This document shows positions 1 through 10,081 of a DNA stretch of 64,000 bases, one piece after another; positions within the stretch are counted from its first letter, which is position 1; every line of letters begins with the position of its first letter. A program made the translations under genes and the position numbers. This stretch comes from Archangium violaceum Cb vi76 (GTDB lineage Bacteria; Myxococcota; Myxococcia; Myxococcales; Myxococcaceae). Under the pieces are notes generated by a model. It was given only the letters and a program-made list of their open reading frames with translations. It was not told the origin of the DNA and searched no databases. The DNA is taken from contig NZ_JPMI01000240.1 in NCBI RefSeq assembly GCF_000733295.1, positions 62,001 to 126,000 of the forward strand, in the 5' to 3' direction.

Positions 1-3000
1 TGCACCCCGCCGACGTGGGGCCGCTCACCGGCGCCATGGCCGAGCTGGCCACGCGGGGCAACATCGCGCTCGTCATCGAGCATGATCCACTCGTGGTCCG
101 CTCCGCGCACCGTGTGCTGGAGCTGGGGCCCGGGGCCGGGAAGCACGGCGGGAAGCTGTGCTTCGACGGGACGCCGCAGGCGCTGGCGAAGCGCGCGGAC
201 CTGCCCACCGGCCGGCTGCTGGCGGGCACCGGTGAGGTGAAGCGTGAGCCGCGCGAGCGGACGGGTGAGCTGGTGGTGCGCAACGCCCGGGCCCACAACC
301 TCCAGGGCGTGTCCGTGAGCGTGCCGCTGGGCGTGCTGTGCGCCATCACCGGGCCGAGTGGCTCGGGCAAGAGCACCCTGATGGACGAGGTGCTGTACCG
401 CCACCTGGGGCGCGCCCTGGGCGAGAAGGACGTGGAGGTGCCGGGCGAGGCGGACGGTGTGGACGGGCTGGAGGCGGTGGAGCGCGTCACCTTCGTGGAC
501 CAGTCGCCGTTGGGGCGCACCTCGCGCGGCAACGCGGCCACGTACACCAAGGCGTGGGACCGGCTGCGCGAGCGTTTCGCCTCCGAGCCCGAGGCCGAGG
601 TTCGTGGGCTGACCTCGGCGCACTTCTCCTTCAACGTGGACAAGGGGCGCTGCGAGGCCTGCTCGGGCGAGGGCTACGAGACGGTGGAGATGCAGTTCCT
701 CGCGGACGTGTCCCTGCTGTGCCCGGTGTGCCGGGGCCGCCGCTTCAAGGAGGAGGTGCTGGCCATCCGGCACCACGGCCTCTCCGTGGCGGACGTGCTG
801 GAGCTGACCGTGGACGAGGTGCTCGCGCGCTTCTCCGACGACAAGCCCCTGGTGCGCGCCCTGGGGCCGGTGTCCCGGCTGGGCCTGGGGTACCTGCCCC
901 TTGGTCAGCCCCTGTCCACCCTGTCCGGCGGGGAGGCCCAGCGGCTCAAGCTGGCGCGCGCCCTGGCCAGCGAGGCGAAGGGCTCGCTCTTCCTCATCGA
1001 CGAGCCGAGCGCCGGCCTGCACGACGCGGACGTACGCCAGGTGCTCGCCGCGCTGCACGAGTTGGTGGACCGCGGCGCGAGCGTCGTCGTGGTGGACCAT
1101 GACCTCGTGGTCATGCGCGGCGCGGATTGGATCATCGACCTGGGCCCGGGTGGTGGCCGCAACGGCGGGCTCCTGGTGGCCGAGGGCACGCCGGAGCAGC
1201 TCGCGCGGAGCAAGGGGCTCACCGCGGCGGCACTGCGTGGGGAGCTGGCCGAGCCGGTGGTGCCGGGCAAGCGAGGCAAGGGCGCGGCGGAGGCGGCTCC
1301 CGCCATCGAGGTGGAGCACGCACGCGAGCACAACCTGCAGGAGGTGTCCTGCCGGATTCCGCTGGGGAAGATGACGGTGGTGACGGGGCCGAGCGGCTCG
1401 GGGAAGAGCTCGCTCGTCTTCGACGTGGTGTTCGCGGAAGGGCAGCGGCGCTTCCTGGAGACGCTGACGCCGTACGCGCGCCAGTTCCTCCCCACCATGC
1501 CTCGCCCGGACGTGGAGCGCATCAGCGGCATTCCCCCCTCGGTGGCACTGGAGCAGCGCACCTCGCGCGCGGGCGCCACGAGTACGGTGGCCACCGTCAC
1601 CGAGGTGGCCCACTACCTGCGCCTCCTCTTCGCCAAGCTGGGCCAGCCCCACTGCCCGCGCGACGGCGAGCCCATCGCCGCCACCACGGCCGAGGCCCTC
1701 TATGCACAGCTCACCGCCATGAAGGGGGACGGCACCGTGCTCGCCCCCGCCGTGCGCGCGCGCAAGGGCACCTACCTGGATGTCTTCACCGCCGCCGCCC
1801 GCGCGGGCATCGAGACGGCCATCGCCGATGGCAAGGTGGTCTCCACGGATCAGCCGCCCCAGCTCGTGAAGTCACGCGAGCACGACATCGATCTCGTCAT
1901 GTACCAGGGCAAGCTGGCGAAGCTGCCGCGAGAGGTGTTCGACAAGGCCCTCACCTGGGGCAAGGGCGCCCTGAAGGTCCGCTCCAGCGGGAACAAGGAG
2001 ACGCTCCTGTCCAGCGAGCGCACCTGCCCCGTCTGCGGCTTCTCCGTGCCGGAGATGGATCCGCGCTGGTTCTCCTTCAATACCAAGCAGGGCCGGTGCG
2101 AGGCCTGCGAGGGGACGGGCGTGGAGGGAGGCGCGGAGGCGCTGGCCGAGGGCCGCTCGGAGCCGTGCGGCACCTGCGAGGGCTCGCGCCTGGAGCCGGT
2201 GCCGCGCGCCGTGAAGCTGGAGGGGAATCGCTACCACGAGGTGGTGCAGCAGTCCGTCACCGCCGCGCTGGAGCAGGTGCGCGGGTGGAAGTTCAAGGGG
2301 GACCGGGCGCTGCTCGGCGAGCCGTCCCGCCAGGAGCTGCTGCGGCGCATGGAGTTCCTCGACCGGGTGGGGTTGGGCTACCTGTCGCTGGACCGGAACG
2401 CGGCCACGCTCTCGGGTGGAGAGATGCAGCGGCTTCGGCTGTCCGCGCAGCTCGGCGCGGGCCTCACCGGTGCCATGTATGTGCTGGACGAGCCCACCAT
2501 CGGCCTGCACCCGCGTGACACGCACCGGCTGCTGTCCAACCTGCGCGCGTTGGTGGACACCGGCTCCACCGTGCTGGTGGTGGAGCACGACACGGACACC
2601 ATCCGCGCGGCGGACCACCTCGTGGAACTGGGGCCCACCGGTGGCCGGGGCGGCGGGCGCATCCTCGCCGAGGGCCCGCCCGAGAAGGTGCTGCAGACGG
2701 AGGGCGCTCCCACGGCCCGCGCGCTCCGCGAGCCCGCGGTGGTGGCGGGCACGGTCCGGGGCGCTCCCGAGAAGTGGGTGGAGCTGAAGGGGGCTCGCGC
2801 CAACAACCTGAAGGGCGTGGACCTGCGCATCCCCGTGGGCCGGCTCACGGTGGTGTCGGGCGTGTCGGGCTCGGGGAAGAGCACCCTCGTGCGGCAGGTG
2901 CTGTACCCGGCCCTGCGCGAGAAGCTCGGGCTGGTGACGACGCGCCCGGGGCCCTTCAAGTCGCTCACGGGCGTGGAGGCCATCCGCCGCGTACTGGCCG

Positions 3001-3803
3001 TGGACCAGTCGCCCATCGGGCGCACGCCGCGCTCGGTGCCAGCCACCTTCCTGGGGCTGTGGGATGAGCTGCGCCGGGCGTTCGCCGCCACCCCCGAGGC
3101 CAAGCTGCGGGGCTTCACGCCCACGAGGTTCTCGTTCAACAGCGCGTCCGGTGGCCGGTGCACGGCGTGTGAAGGGCAGGGGGCCATCTCCCACGAGATG
3201 TCCTTCCTCCCGGACGTCGTCACCCCATGCGAGGCCTGCGGTGGAGCGCGCTTCGACGCGGCCACGCTGGAGGTGCGCTACCACGGGCTGACCATCGGCG
3301 ACGTGTTGCGCCTGTCGGCGGACGAGGCCAAGGACGTCTTCCACGCGCTGCCCAAGGTGTCCGCGCCGCTGTCCTGCCTGTCGGACCTGGGCGTGGGGTA
3401 CCTGCAGCTCGGCCAGGGCTCGAACACACTGTCCGGTGGCGAGGCGCAGCGGCTGAAGCTGGCCGCGGAGCTCACGGCGTCCATGCGCCACGAGCCGACG
3501 CTGTACGTGCTCGACGAGCCCACCACGGGCCTGCACCTGGGAGACGTGTCGAAGCTGATCTCCTTCCTGCGCCGGCTGGTGGACCGGGGGGACACGCTGG
3601 TGGTCATCGAGCACCACCCGAGTGTCATCGCCTCGGCGGACCACGTGGTGGAACTGGGGCCCGAAGGTGGCGAGGACGGAGGGACGATCGTGGCGGTGGG
3701 GACGCCGCAGGAAGTGGCGCGGCTGAAGACCGCCACGGGCCGGGTGCTCAAGTCGGTGTTCGCCGCCGAGGAACCGGCCCGGAAGGCCGCGCGGGGGCGG
3801 TGA
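1..3803 (+). CDS. uvrA: double-length UvrA-like excinuclease ABC subunit A (5' partial)
   Basis: The 3' part of a gene that enters from the left edge; the reading frame is open to the first base, so the first GTG at 15 is not a start. The visible 1262 residues hold the tail of a UvrA first-half ABC domain (H-loop VIEHD), then a complete UvrA second half with SGSGKS Walker A, CxxC zinc module (EACSGEG...CPVCRGRR), LSGGEAQR signature and IDEPS Walker B. A whole further UvrA follows (Walker [24 protein letters not shown]; then [23 protein letters not shown]). That makes at least four ABC modules, against two in the ordinary UvrA of about 940 aa. Canonical UvrA is the damage-recognition ATPase of nucleotide excision repair; a double form may be a second, specialised UvrA. 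All nucleotide-binding motifs look intact, so it should be active. The ending TGA is at 3801. Confidence 0.93.
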   Translation, partial: HPADVGPLTGAMAELATRGNIALVIEHDPLVVRSAHRVLELGPGAGKHGGKLCFDGTPQALAKRADLPTGRLLAGTGEVKREPRERTGELVVRNARAHNLQGVSVSVPLGVLCAITGPSGSGKSTLMDEVLYRHLGRALGEKDVEVPGEADGVDGLEAVERVTFVDQSPLGRTSRGNAATYTKAWDRLRERFASEPEAEVRGLTSAHFSFNVDKGRCEACSGEGYETVEMQFLADVSLLCPVCRGRRFKEEVLAIRHHGLSVADVLELTVDEVLARFSDDKPLVRALGPVSRLGLGYLPLGQPLSTLSGGEAQRLKLARALASEAKGSLFLIDEPSAGLHDADVRQVLAALHELVDRGASVVVVDHDLVVMRGADWIIDLGPGGGRNGGLLVAEGTPEQLARSKGLTAAALRGELAEPVVPGKRGKGAAEAAPAIEVEHAREHNLQEVSCRIPLGKMTVVTGPSGSGKSSLVFDVVFAEGQRRFLETLTPYARQFLPTMPRPDVERISGIPPSVALEQRTSRAGATSTVATVTEVAHYLRLLFAKLGQPHCPRDGEPIAATTAEALYAQLTAMKGDGTVLAPAVRARKGTYLDVFTAAARAGIETAIADGKVVSTDQPPQLVKSREHDIDLVMYQGKLAKLPREVFDKALTWGKGALKVRSSGNKETLLSSERTCPVCGFSVPEMDPRWFSFNTKQGRCEACEGTGVEGGAEALAEGRSEPCGTCEGSRLEPVPRAVKLEGNRYHEVVQQSVTAALEQVRGWKFKGDRALLGEPSRQELLRRMEFLDRVGLGYLSLDRNAATLSGGEMQRLRLSAQLGAGLTGAMYVLDEPTIGLHPRDTHRLLSNLRALVDTGSTVLVVEHDTDTIRAADHLVELGPTGGRGGGRILAEGPPEKVLQTEGAPTARALREPAVVAGTVRGAPEKWVELKGARANNLKGVDLRIPVGRLTVVSGVSGSGKSTLVRQVLYPALREKLGLVTTRPGPFKSLTGVEAIRRVLAVDQSPIGRTPRSVPATFLGLWDELRRAFAATPEAKLRGFTPTRFSFNSASGGRCTACEGQGAISHEMSFLPDVVTPCEACGGARFDAATLEVRYHGLTIGDVLRLSADEAKDVFHALPKVSAPLSCLSDLGVGYLQLGQGSNTLSGGEAQRLKLAAELTASMRHEPTLYVLDEPTTGLHLGDVSKLISFLRRLVDRGDTLVVIEHHPSVIASADHVVELGPEGGEDGGTIVAVGTPQEVARLKTATGRVLKSVFAAEEPARKAARGR

Positions 3804-3925
3804 GGCGAGGGGGGCGCATGAGACTCCGGGGTCCGCAATCGCCCTCCACCTCGTTCGTGGGGGTGTGGGGGCTCGTCCGGCTGGAGTTTCCTCCGGGGCG
3901 TGCCCTAGAGTCGTGACCGCCCCTC

Positions 3926-4699
3926 ATGCGCTGTCCTTCCTGCCAGAACGAGAATGATGCCGGTGCCGCCTACTGCGATATGTGCGGTATGGACCTGGCG
4001 CCTCCCCGGCCCGCTCCGGGCCCCGTGAGCGCTCCCGCGCCGCAGCCGCCCCAGCCGGCCAACCCGCATCAGAAACGCCACACCGTCTTCGAGCCGGATC
4101 CGTCGGCGCCTCCGCCTCCGCCCGCTCCCCGGGGCGCGGACTTCTTCGCCAATCCGCCTCCGCCCCGGCCCACCTTCGACCCGCGCGATCCCTTCGCCGC
4201 CGCGTCCCTTCCTCCCACCCGGCTGTCCGCGACGGTCCCGGCTTCGGCTCCCGCCGCCATGCCGCCGCCTCCTCCCTCGCCTGCTCCCGCCCCGGCCGCC
4301 GCCGCTCCGCGTCCCAAGGCCCGCACCATCGTGGACATGGGGGGCAGTGAGACCCCGGCCGCCACGGGGCTCGTGCGGGGCGCCCTCTTCGAGTACCGCG
4401 GACCCACCGACCCCGGACGCGTCCACCCGCTGCGCGCGGGGCGCAACGTGCTCGGCCGCAACGCCGACTGCGACGTGGTGCTCGACGACGGGCGCGTGAG
4501 CGGCCAGCACGCCTTCCTCTTCATCCGCGCCGAGGATGCCTCGTTCATCGACGTCTCCAGCAACGGCTCCGTCGTCAATGGCGCCGTCGTCCACGGGGAG
4601 CAGATCGTCCTGCAGAACCAATCGGTGATCACCCTGGGCGGGACGACCCTCGTGCTCGTCATCGTCCCCGAGCAGCTGCTGTCCCGCCGCTCCCAGTGA
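3926..4699 (+). CDS. zinc-ribbon FHA-domain protein
   Basis: 257 aa. The N-terminus is a treble-clef/zinc-ribbon of the form CPSC-x10-CDMC (C3, C6, C17, C20). A long Pro/Ala-rich linker (about 25-150) leads to a C-terminal FHA domain (about 165-245) with the G-R-N core and an SxxH-like element (GRVSGQHAFLFI) plus SSNGSVVNG. FHA domains bind phosphothreonine, so this is a cytosolic reader for the kinases encoded at 25475 and 26975. No signal peptide or membrane segment. It is the first gene of a tightly packed + strand series; the next CDS starts about 15 nt downstream, or overlaps it if a GTG at 4696 is used. Domain calls are clear from sequence; the partner is inference. Confidence 0.85.
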   Translation: MRCPSCQNENDAGAAYCDMCGMDLAPPRPAPGPVSAPAPQPPQPANPHQKRHTVFEPDPSAPPPPPAPRGADFFANPPPPRPTFDPRDPFAAASLPPTRLSATVPASAPAAMPPPPPSPAPAPAAAAPRPKARTIVDMGGSETPAATGLVRGALFEYRGPTDPGRVHPLRAGRNVLGRNADCDVVLDDGRVSGQHAFLFIRAEDASFIDVSSNGSVVNGAVVHGEQIVLQNQSVITLGGTTLVLVIVPEQLLSRRSQ

Positions 4700-4713
4700 G
4701 CGGGCGAGGGGGG

Positions 4714-6663
4714 ATGTCCATGCATCGCACCGTCATCATGCTCGCGGGCCTGCTCGCCGCGCTCCTCGTGGGCGCACCCGCGGTTGCCGCCGACAACGGG
4801 CTCACCGTGCTCGCTGCTCCTCCCGCGTCCAACGGGCGGATGCGGCTCCAGGTCGAGGTCACCGACCCCGCCCTCCAGAAGGAGCTCCGGTCCTCGGGGG
4901 CCTCGCCGGACCGCTTCCGCGTCGCGGTGGATCAAGCCGGCGCTCAGGTGAAGGCCGTGGATCGCATGGCCGATTCCCCCCGGGAGCGCAGCTACACCGT
5001 CCTGGCCTTCGATCAGTCCAAGTCCTTCGCCACGTACTGGCCCCAGGCCTTCGACCTCGCGGAGGCGTATGCGGACGAGCTCGGCGCCCGGTCGCGCAAC
5101 CACACCGTGGCGGCGATGACGTTCGGGAAGAGCAAGTCCACCCACTGCGAGGAGACCACCGCCGCCGGGCTCCGGGCGTGTCTGACGCGGGTCGAGGCGC
5201 GGGGCACGGACCAGCCCGTCACCCGGCTCAAGTTCTACATCCAGGAGGCGGTGCGCGAGGCCGCGCGCAAGCAGCCGCTGTCCCGAGGCGGTTCGCGCGA
5301 GGTCATCGTCTTCACCGATGCCGGCGAGGAGTCGCCCGCGCTCAAGGTGAAGGACCTCGCCCGCGATGCGCGCGAGCGGGGCGTGCGCATCCACGTGGTC
5401 GTCTTCAGTGCGCGGAGCGCGGGCAAGGGCATCGCGCAGCGGCTCGACGAGATGTCCCAGCTCGCCGAGGGCTCCGGCGGCCGTTACATCCAGGTGGGAG
5501 ACGTCGATGCCCGGCAGGCCGTCACGGGGCTGGTGGGGGCGCTGGAGCACCTCTACTGGCTGGACGTGGCCTTCTGTGGCGTGAAGCCCGGGCAGACCTC
5601 GGACCGGCTCTCCGTCGAGGCGCTCGTGGGCCAGACCCCCACTGCCTGGAGCGAGCCGATGGGCTTCCGCCAGAGGGCCGAGGGCCCCGCCACCGCCGCC
5701 TGTCCGGGCACCGTCGTCATGGGCCCCTCGCAGGCGCAGTCCGGCACCTCGGCCCAGCCCGGCACGTCCGGGTCCGCGAATCCGCCAGGAGCCACGCCGG
5801 GCACGGGTTCCCCGACGCAGCCGGGCACGGCGACCGGCAGCCCGGGGACGGTGACGCAGCCCGGTGGTTCCCTGGGAACTCCCGGTGGCACGCAGCAGCC
5901 CGGCGGAGGTCCGGGTGCTCCTGGGATGTCGGGCGGTCAGCCGGGGGCTCCGGGTGCTGGTGCGGCTCCGGGCGGATTGCCCTGGTGGCTGATCGCGCTC
6001 CTCATCGCCCTGGGCCTGCTGCTGCTGATCGCGCTCATCGTGTTGCTGGCCCGGCGCCGTTCCGAGCAGGCCGCCACTCCGGCGGAGAAGCCCGTGCCTC
6101 CCGTGGCCGCGCAGCCCGCGGCTCCGCCTCCCGCCGCCGAGCCTCCGCCCGCGCAGCCCGAGCCTTCTCCGGCTGCCCCCGCGGCGTGGAAGGACCCTTT
6201 CGCCACGTTGCCGGAGACGCGGCTGGTGGTGAGCAAGGGGCCTCCGGGGCTGGAGCCGTTCTACCGGGTGCACAAGTCCACGTTCACCATCGGGGCCCGG
6301 CAGGGCGAGATGGACCTCGCCGTCAACCTGCCCCAGCTCAGCGGTCACCACGTGACGGTGCAGCTCTTCAAGGCGGGCAACGTCTTCGTGAAGGACGAGC
6401 ACTCCACCAATGGCACCTTCGTGGACGGGCGCCGCCTGAATCCGGGCGAGCGCGTCCAGGTGCGGCCCGGCCAGATCATCCGCCTGTCGCAGCACCTGGA
6501 GCTCACCCTGGTGCAGCCCGGGCTCCAGCCCGCCGAGCCTGCCTCGCAGGTGCCCATCGCCGCGGCACCTCCCTCGGTGCCCGCTACCACCCCGCCGTCC
6601 GCCGAGGCCCCTCGGCCGAAGGCGAGGACCCTCTACTCACCCGCGAGGGGAGATGACGAATGA
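4714..6663 (+). CDS. vWA-TM-FHA membrane protein
   Basis: 649 aa from ATG 4714, which follows a GAGGGGGG stretch; GTG 4696 (overlapping the previous stop) and ATG 4720 are alternatives. A signal peptide (HRTVIMLAGLLAALLVGAPA) is followed by a von Willebrand A domain with the MIDAS motif DQSKS and a later TDAGEES. Next is a low-complexity Pro/Gly/Thr linker, one strong membrane helix (about 425-452, WWLIALLIALGLLLLIALIV), a Pro/Ala linker and a C-terminal FHA domain (FTIGARQ...HSTNGTFVDGRRL). Topology: vWA outside, FHA in the cytosol. This is a plausible transmembrane link between an extracytoplasmic metal-dependent adhesion domain and cytosolic phosphothreonine signalling. Its stop overlaps the PP2C start by 4 nt (ATGA). 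Confidence 0.88.
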   Translation: MSMHRTVIMLAGLLAALLVGAPAVAADNGLTVLAAPPASNGRMRLQVEVTDPALQKELRSSGASPDRFRVAVDQAGAQVKAVDRMADSPRERSYTVLAFDQSKSFATYWPQAFDLAEAYADELGARSRNHTVAAMTFGKSKSTHCEETTAAGLRACLTRVEARGTDQPVTRLKFYIQEAVREAARKQPLSRGGSREVIVFTDAGEESPALKVKDLARDARERGVRIHVVVFSARSAGKGIAQRLDEMSQLAEGSGGRYIQVGDVDARQAVTGLVGALEHLYWLDVAFCGVKPGQTSDRLSVEALVGQTPTAWSEPMGFRQRAEGPATAACPGTVVMGPSQAQSGTSAQPGTSGSANPPGATPGTGSPTQPGTATGSPGTVTQPGGSLGTPGGTQQPGGGPGAPGMSGGQPGAPGAGAAPGGLPWWLIALLIALGLLLLIALIVLLARRRSEQAATPAEKPVPPVAAQPAAPPPAAEPPPAQPEPSPAAPAAWKDPFATLPETRLVVSKGPPGLEPFYRVHKSTFTIGARQGEMDLAVNLPQLSGHHVTVQLFKAGNVFVKDEHSTNGTFVDGRRLNPGERVQVRPGQIIRLSQHLELTLVQPGLQPAEPASQVPIAAAPPSVPATTPPSAEAPRPKARTLYSPARGDDE

Positions 6664-7904
6664 GCCTCCCGCTCTACATCCACGGGAGTTCCGACGTCGG
6701 GCGCCAGCGCTCGCAGAACGAGGACTCCTACCGCATCGGCGTCCAGCCGGACGGCTCCCGGCTGCTCGTCGTCTGTGACGGCATGGGCGGTCACGAGGCC
6801 GGTGAGGTGGCCAGCCAGGTGGCCAGCGATCGCCTCGTCGAGGTGCTCTCCGCCAGCGCGTCCGACAATCCGCCTCGCGCCCTCTACGAGGCGTTCGTCG
6901 CGGCCAACCAGGCGGTGCTCGAGGCCGCTGGCACCCGGGGCGCGCCGGGCATGGGCACCACGGGCGTCATCGCCTGGGTGATGAGCTCGCGTTGCTACGT
7001 GGGCTGGGTGGGCGACAGCCGCCTCTACCAGTTCCGCAACGGTGGGCTGATCGACCGGACGCGGGACCACACGCGTGTGGCGCAGATGGTCGCCCACGGC
7101 ATCCTCACGGCCGACGAGGCGCGGAACCACCCCGACTCGCACGTGCTCGTGCAGGCGCTGGGGGGCAGCCCGGGCGTGCAGAAGAGCTTCAAGCCCGAGG
7201 TGTGGACGGAGCCGCTGGAGCTGCGCTCGGGCGACGTGGTGCTGCTGTGCAGCGACGGGCTGTACGACTTCATCGAGGACCACGAGCTGTACCCGCTCAT
7301 CGAGGGGCGGGACTACCAGGACGCGGTGACGCGGCTCATCCAGACGGCCAACGAGCGCGGGGGGGCCGACAACATCACGGTCATCCTGCTCGTGGCGGGA
7401 CAGCCCGAGGTGCCGCTCAGGGTGAAGGCTCCCCAGGAGGCCCGGCGCGAGACGCTCCCGGATGGCTTGCCGATGCTCGCGCCCGTGCCGGCCCCCGAGC
7501 CCACGGTGCAGGCCGCGCCAGTGGAACCGGCCGCACCGGTGTCCGCGCCTCGGAGGCGGGAGCCCGCGGCTCCGGTGATGCCCGCGGCTCCGGCCGAAGT
7601 CGTGCCATCGGGGAACGCCGGGCGCCGTGTTCCCCTGTGGTGGCTGCTCGCGACGGGCATCCTGACCATGGGCGTGGGCATCGCCCTGGGGCTGGGGGCC
7701 GGCAACACGCCGTCGACACCCTCGGCACCGCCGCCGCCAGCGCCCGTTCAGGGCACCTCCCCCATGGTGGAGGTGGATGGTGGAACGGAGCAGGACGCGG
7801 GTGTCGCCCAATCCGGACCTCCCGAGGGAATGGGGACGCCTCACACCACCCCGGGAGCGGCCCCTCCTGGGAGTCCCCAGGTCACGGAATCCGGAGGAAA
7901 GTGA
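6660..7904 (+). CDS. PP2C-family Ser/Thr protein phosphatase with C-terminal TM segment
   Basis: 414 aa. The PP2C catalytic domain fills residues 1-250 with all metal-binding blocks visible: RSQNEDSY, VCDGMGGHEAGE, GMGTTG, VGDSRLY, LCSDGLYD and GGADNITVIL. A Pro/Ala linker and one membrane helix (WWLLATGILTMGVGIALGLG, about 325-345) follow, with a short tail. It should remove phosphate from Ser/Thr at the inner face of the membrane, the natural counterpart of the two kinases at 25475 and 26975. Its ATG overlaps the preceding stop by 4 nt (ATGA), and its own stop overlaps the next start by 1 nt (TGATG), so translation is probably coupled through the cluster. Confidence 0.93.
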   Translation: MSLPLYIHGSSDVGRQRSQNEDSYRIGVQPDGSRLLVVCDGMGGHEAGEVASQVASDRLVEVLSASASDNPPRALYEAFVAANQAVLEAAGTRGAPGMGTTGVIAWVMSSRCYVGWVGDSRLYQFRNGGLIDRTRDHTRVAQMVAHGILTADEARNHPDSHVLVQALGGSPGVQKSFKPEVWTEPLELRSGDVVLLCSDGLYDFIEDHELYPLIEGRDYQDAVTRLIQTANERGGADNITVILLVAGQPEVPLRVKAPQEARRETLPDGLPMLAPVPAPEPTVQAAPVEPAAPVSAPRRREPAAPVMPAAPAEVVPSGNAGRRVPLWWLLATGILTMGVGIALGLGAGNTPSTPSAPPPPAPVQGTSPMVEVDGGTEQDAGVAQSGPPEGMGTPHTTPGAAPPGSPQVTESGGK

Positions 7905-10081
7905 TGCTGCGCGCGTTCGCGGCGCTGTTCGTCCTCGTGCCGCTCCTGTGGGCCGTGCCAGCCGGAGCGCAGGCCGGGGAGACCTACTGTGTCGGAGGGT
8001 ACGAGGGGACTCCGCCCAAGGTGCTGGCCGCGTGCGACATGCCGGACGTGCGCCGGATGCACGAGGACTGGCACTACCACAACTGGGTCACCAACGGTCA
8101 GGAGTGCTTCGTCTGTTACGACGAGGAGGACTCCACCTGCGAGACGAAGTTCCTCCGGCGCAACCGTGGCACCTGGCGGCGTGCGGATCCGTACGAGTGC
8201 GCGCGGCTCTACGGGGAGAAGCACGGCGCTGGCAACGTGGTGGAGCACGTCATCAACGGCGAGCACGTCACTCCCGGTGCACCGCCTCCACCGATGCAGC
8301 TCGAGGCCCGGGTGGAGCGCATCTCCCCTGGCCCCTACACCGCCGGGGACAAGGTGACGGTGGTGGGCGCCGTCCGCGACGAGCGCGGTGCGCCACGCCC
8401 CCTCGCCGGCGGAACCTTCCGCGTCACCGACGCGAGCGGCAAGGCCTCCGAGCACGAGGGGACCGTGGCGCCGGATGGCACCGTGTCGGCCGGATTCTCG
8501 CTCCCCGCCTCCGACTCCGTTCGCATCGAGTTCATCCCCAAGCTGCCGTCCCTCGGACGGAACGAGAAGCTCCGCGCGGCGGCCTCCGAGGCCCAGAGCC
8601 TGAAGGTGGAGGTCTGCGGCTTCCGGGCGCGCGTGGTGCAGCCCACGGCGCACGAGGCGCTCGTGTCGGGACAGGCCATCGCGCTGAGCGCCCGGCTCTT
8701 CGATGCGGCGGGACAGGTGCCGGTGACCTCGCCGCCCGCGGGCCTCTCGCTGGAGTTCACCGTCCAGGTGGACGGAGAGAAGCCGCGGGTGCTGCGCGCG
8801 GACGGTGCGCTCTCGGCTTCATGGACACCGCCCGCGTCCCCCAAGCCGCGCGAGGTGCGGTTCAGCGCGGGTGGGCGCACGGGCGAGCGCGTGGTGTGCC
8901 CGGCGGGCGAGGTCTCCGCCACGGTGAGTGACCTGGGGCTCGGCTTCGACACCTCGGAGCTGCCGCGTACCTGCTACGTCGGGCTTGCCTGCAAGGGCAC
9001 GGTGCGGCTCATCCGCCCGGAGCCGGGGACGAGCCGTCAGCAGGTGGATGCGCTGCTCGCGGACCCCAAGGTAGAGGCCCGCGTGGTGGATACGGGAGAG
9101 GAGCGCTACCGCGGGCCTCCGAGAGCGGATGACCGGTACGAATTCTCCGCCACCTACGCCGAGCCCGGAGCCGCGAGCTGGTCCATCGAGTTCCAGACGC
9201 CGAAGGGGCCCGTGACCATGCCCACGCACGAGGTGCGGGTGCGTCCCCAGCTCGAGGTGAAGCTGCCAGCGGAGCTGGACTTCGGCACCGTGACCGCGGG
9301 CGCCTCCGTGGCGGCGGCCTGCCAGAAGCTCGACTTCAGCGGCTCGCGGGGGGCGGAGGAACACAGCTGGGAGCTGCGCGCCGAGGGGCTCGAGGGTTGC
9401 CAGTCGCGCCCGGTGCTCCGCTTGCTCAACGTGCAGGGGCAGGCGGATACGCATGGACTGGCGCCCTCGCTGGGCATCGAGGCGTTGGATCCCAAGAACC
9501 GGTGGCTCGACATCTGCCTGGAGGTGCCGCGCTGCGCCGGGGAGGTGTCACCGGACTCGGCCGTGCTGCGCGTGGTGCCGCGGACTCCCGAGTTCAAGGC
9601 GCAGGAGAAGACGGTGCGCCTGCGTTGGAAGGTGGAGGGCCGGGGCTTCCTGGGCTGCCATGGCGCGTGGGTGTGGCCCACGCTGGCGCTGCTCGGCTTC
9701 GGGCTGGTGATTGCTGGTTTCACCCAGCCCGCGCGCTTCCCGCCCGGAGCGTCCATCCGCGTGGCCGGGAGCGAGCGAGGCATGCGCCAGTCGGCCGCCA
9801 TCCTCCTGCAGGACTGTCCTGGCAGCAGCCCCGGCTTCTACCGCGACGCCCGGCTGGGCCTGCACGGGGACGGCGAGGTGAATGGCCGGACCCGGAACGC
9901 GGTCATCGTCCTGCGTGCCACCCGGGGAGCCGGGGTGGTGCTGACGGGCCTGGGACCCCTGGAGCAGCAGGACCGCCGCACGCTCCAGTGGGAGCCGGTG
10001 ACGGACCTGGCGCGGGGGCATGTTCCTTCTCCCTCGGTGCTGTACCGGGCCGGGGGCACGTACTTCAAGGTGGAGCTCTAG
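7904..10081 (+). CDS. large secreted/membrane protein of the FHA-vWA-PP2C cluster, function unknown
   Basis: 725 aa, start fixed by TGATG coupling to the phosphatase and by a GGAGGAAAG Shine-Dalgarno. A signal peptide (AALFVLVPLLWAVPAGAQA) precedes a Cys-rich N-terminal region (residues about 20-110, CVGGYEG...CFVCYDEED...CETKF...). Several beta-sandwich-like stretches resembling bacterial Ig/invasin domains follow (PGPYTAGDKVTVVGAVRDERG and later). One membrane helix sits near residue 600 (WVWPTLALLGFGLVIAGF), then a cytosolic module of about 120 residues. That last module (ASIRVAGSERGM...GFYRDARLGLHGDG...VLYRAGGTYFKVEL) has the same layout and many identical positions as the C-terminus of the next protein. 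No enzymatic motif seen. Confidence 0.8.
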   Translation: MLRAFAALFVLVPLLWAVPAGAQAGETYCVGGYEGTPPKVLAACDMPDVRRMHEDWHYHNWVTNGQECFVCYDEEDSTCETKFLRRNRGTWRRADPYECARLYGEKHGAGNVVEHVINGEHVTPGAPPPPMQLEARVERISPGPYTAGDKVTVVGAVRDERGAPRPLAGGTFRVTDASGKASEHEGTVAPDGTVSAGFSLPASDSVRIEFIPKLPSLGRNEKLRAAASEAQSLKVEVCGFRARVVQPTAHEALVSGQAIALSARLFDAAGQVPVTSPPAGLSLEFTVQVDGEKPRVLRADGALSASWTPPASPKPREVRFSAGGRTGERVVCPAGEVSATVSDLGLGFDTSELPRTCYVGLACKGTVRLIRPEPGTSRQQVDALLADPKVEARVVDTGEERYRGPPRADDRYEFSATYAEPGAASWSIEFQTPKGPVTMPTHEVRVRPQLEVKLPAELDFGTVTAGASVAAACQKLDFSGSRGAEEHSWELRAEGLEGCQSRPVLRLLNVQGQADTHGLAPSLGIEALDPKNRWLDICLEVPRCAGEVSPDSAVLRVVPRTPEFKAQEKTVRLRWKVEGRGFLGCHGAWVWPTLALLGFGLVIAGFTQPARFPPGASIRVAGSERGMRQSAAILLQDCPGSSPGFYRDARLGLHGDGEVNGRTRNAVIVLRATRGAGVVLTGLGPLEQQDRRTLQWEPVTDLARGHVPSPSVLYRAGGTYFKVEL

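Noticed and set aside
3804-3925. Terminator after the UvrA gene
   Set aside because: Only G-rich runs, no stable hairpin with a T-run.
5740-5970. Repetitive Pro/Gly/Thr-coding tract that looks like tandem repeats
   Set aside because: Irregular units; a low-complexity linker in the vWA-FHA protein, not a CRISPR or satellite.
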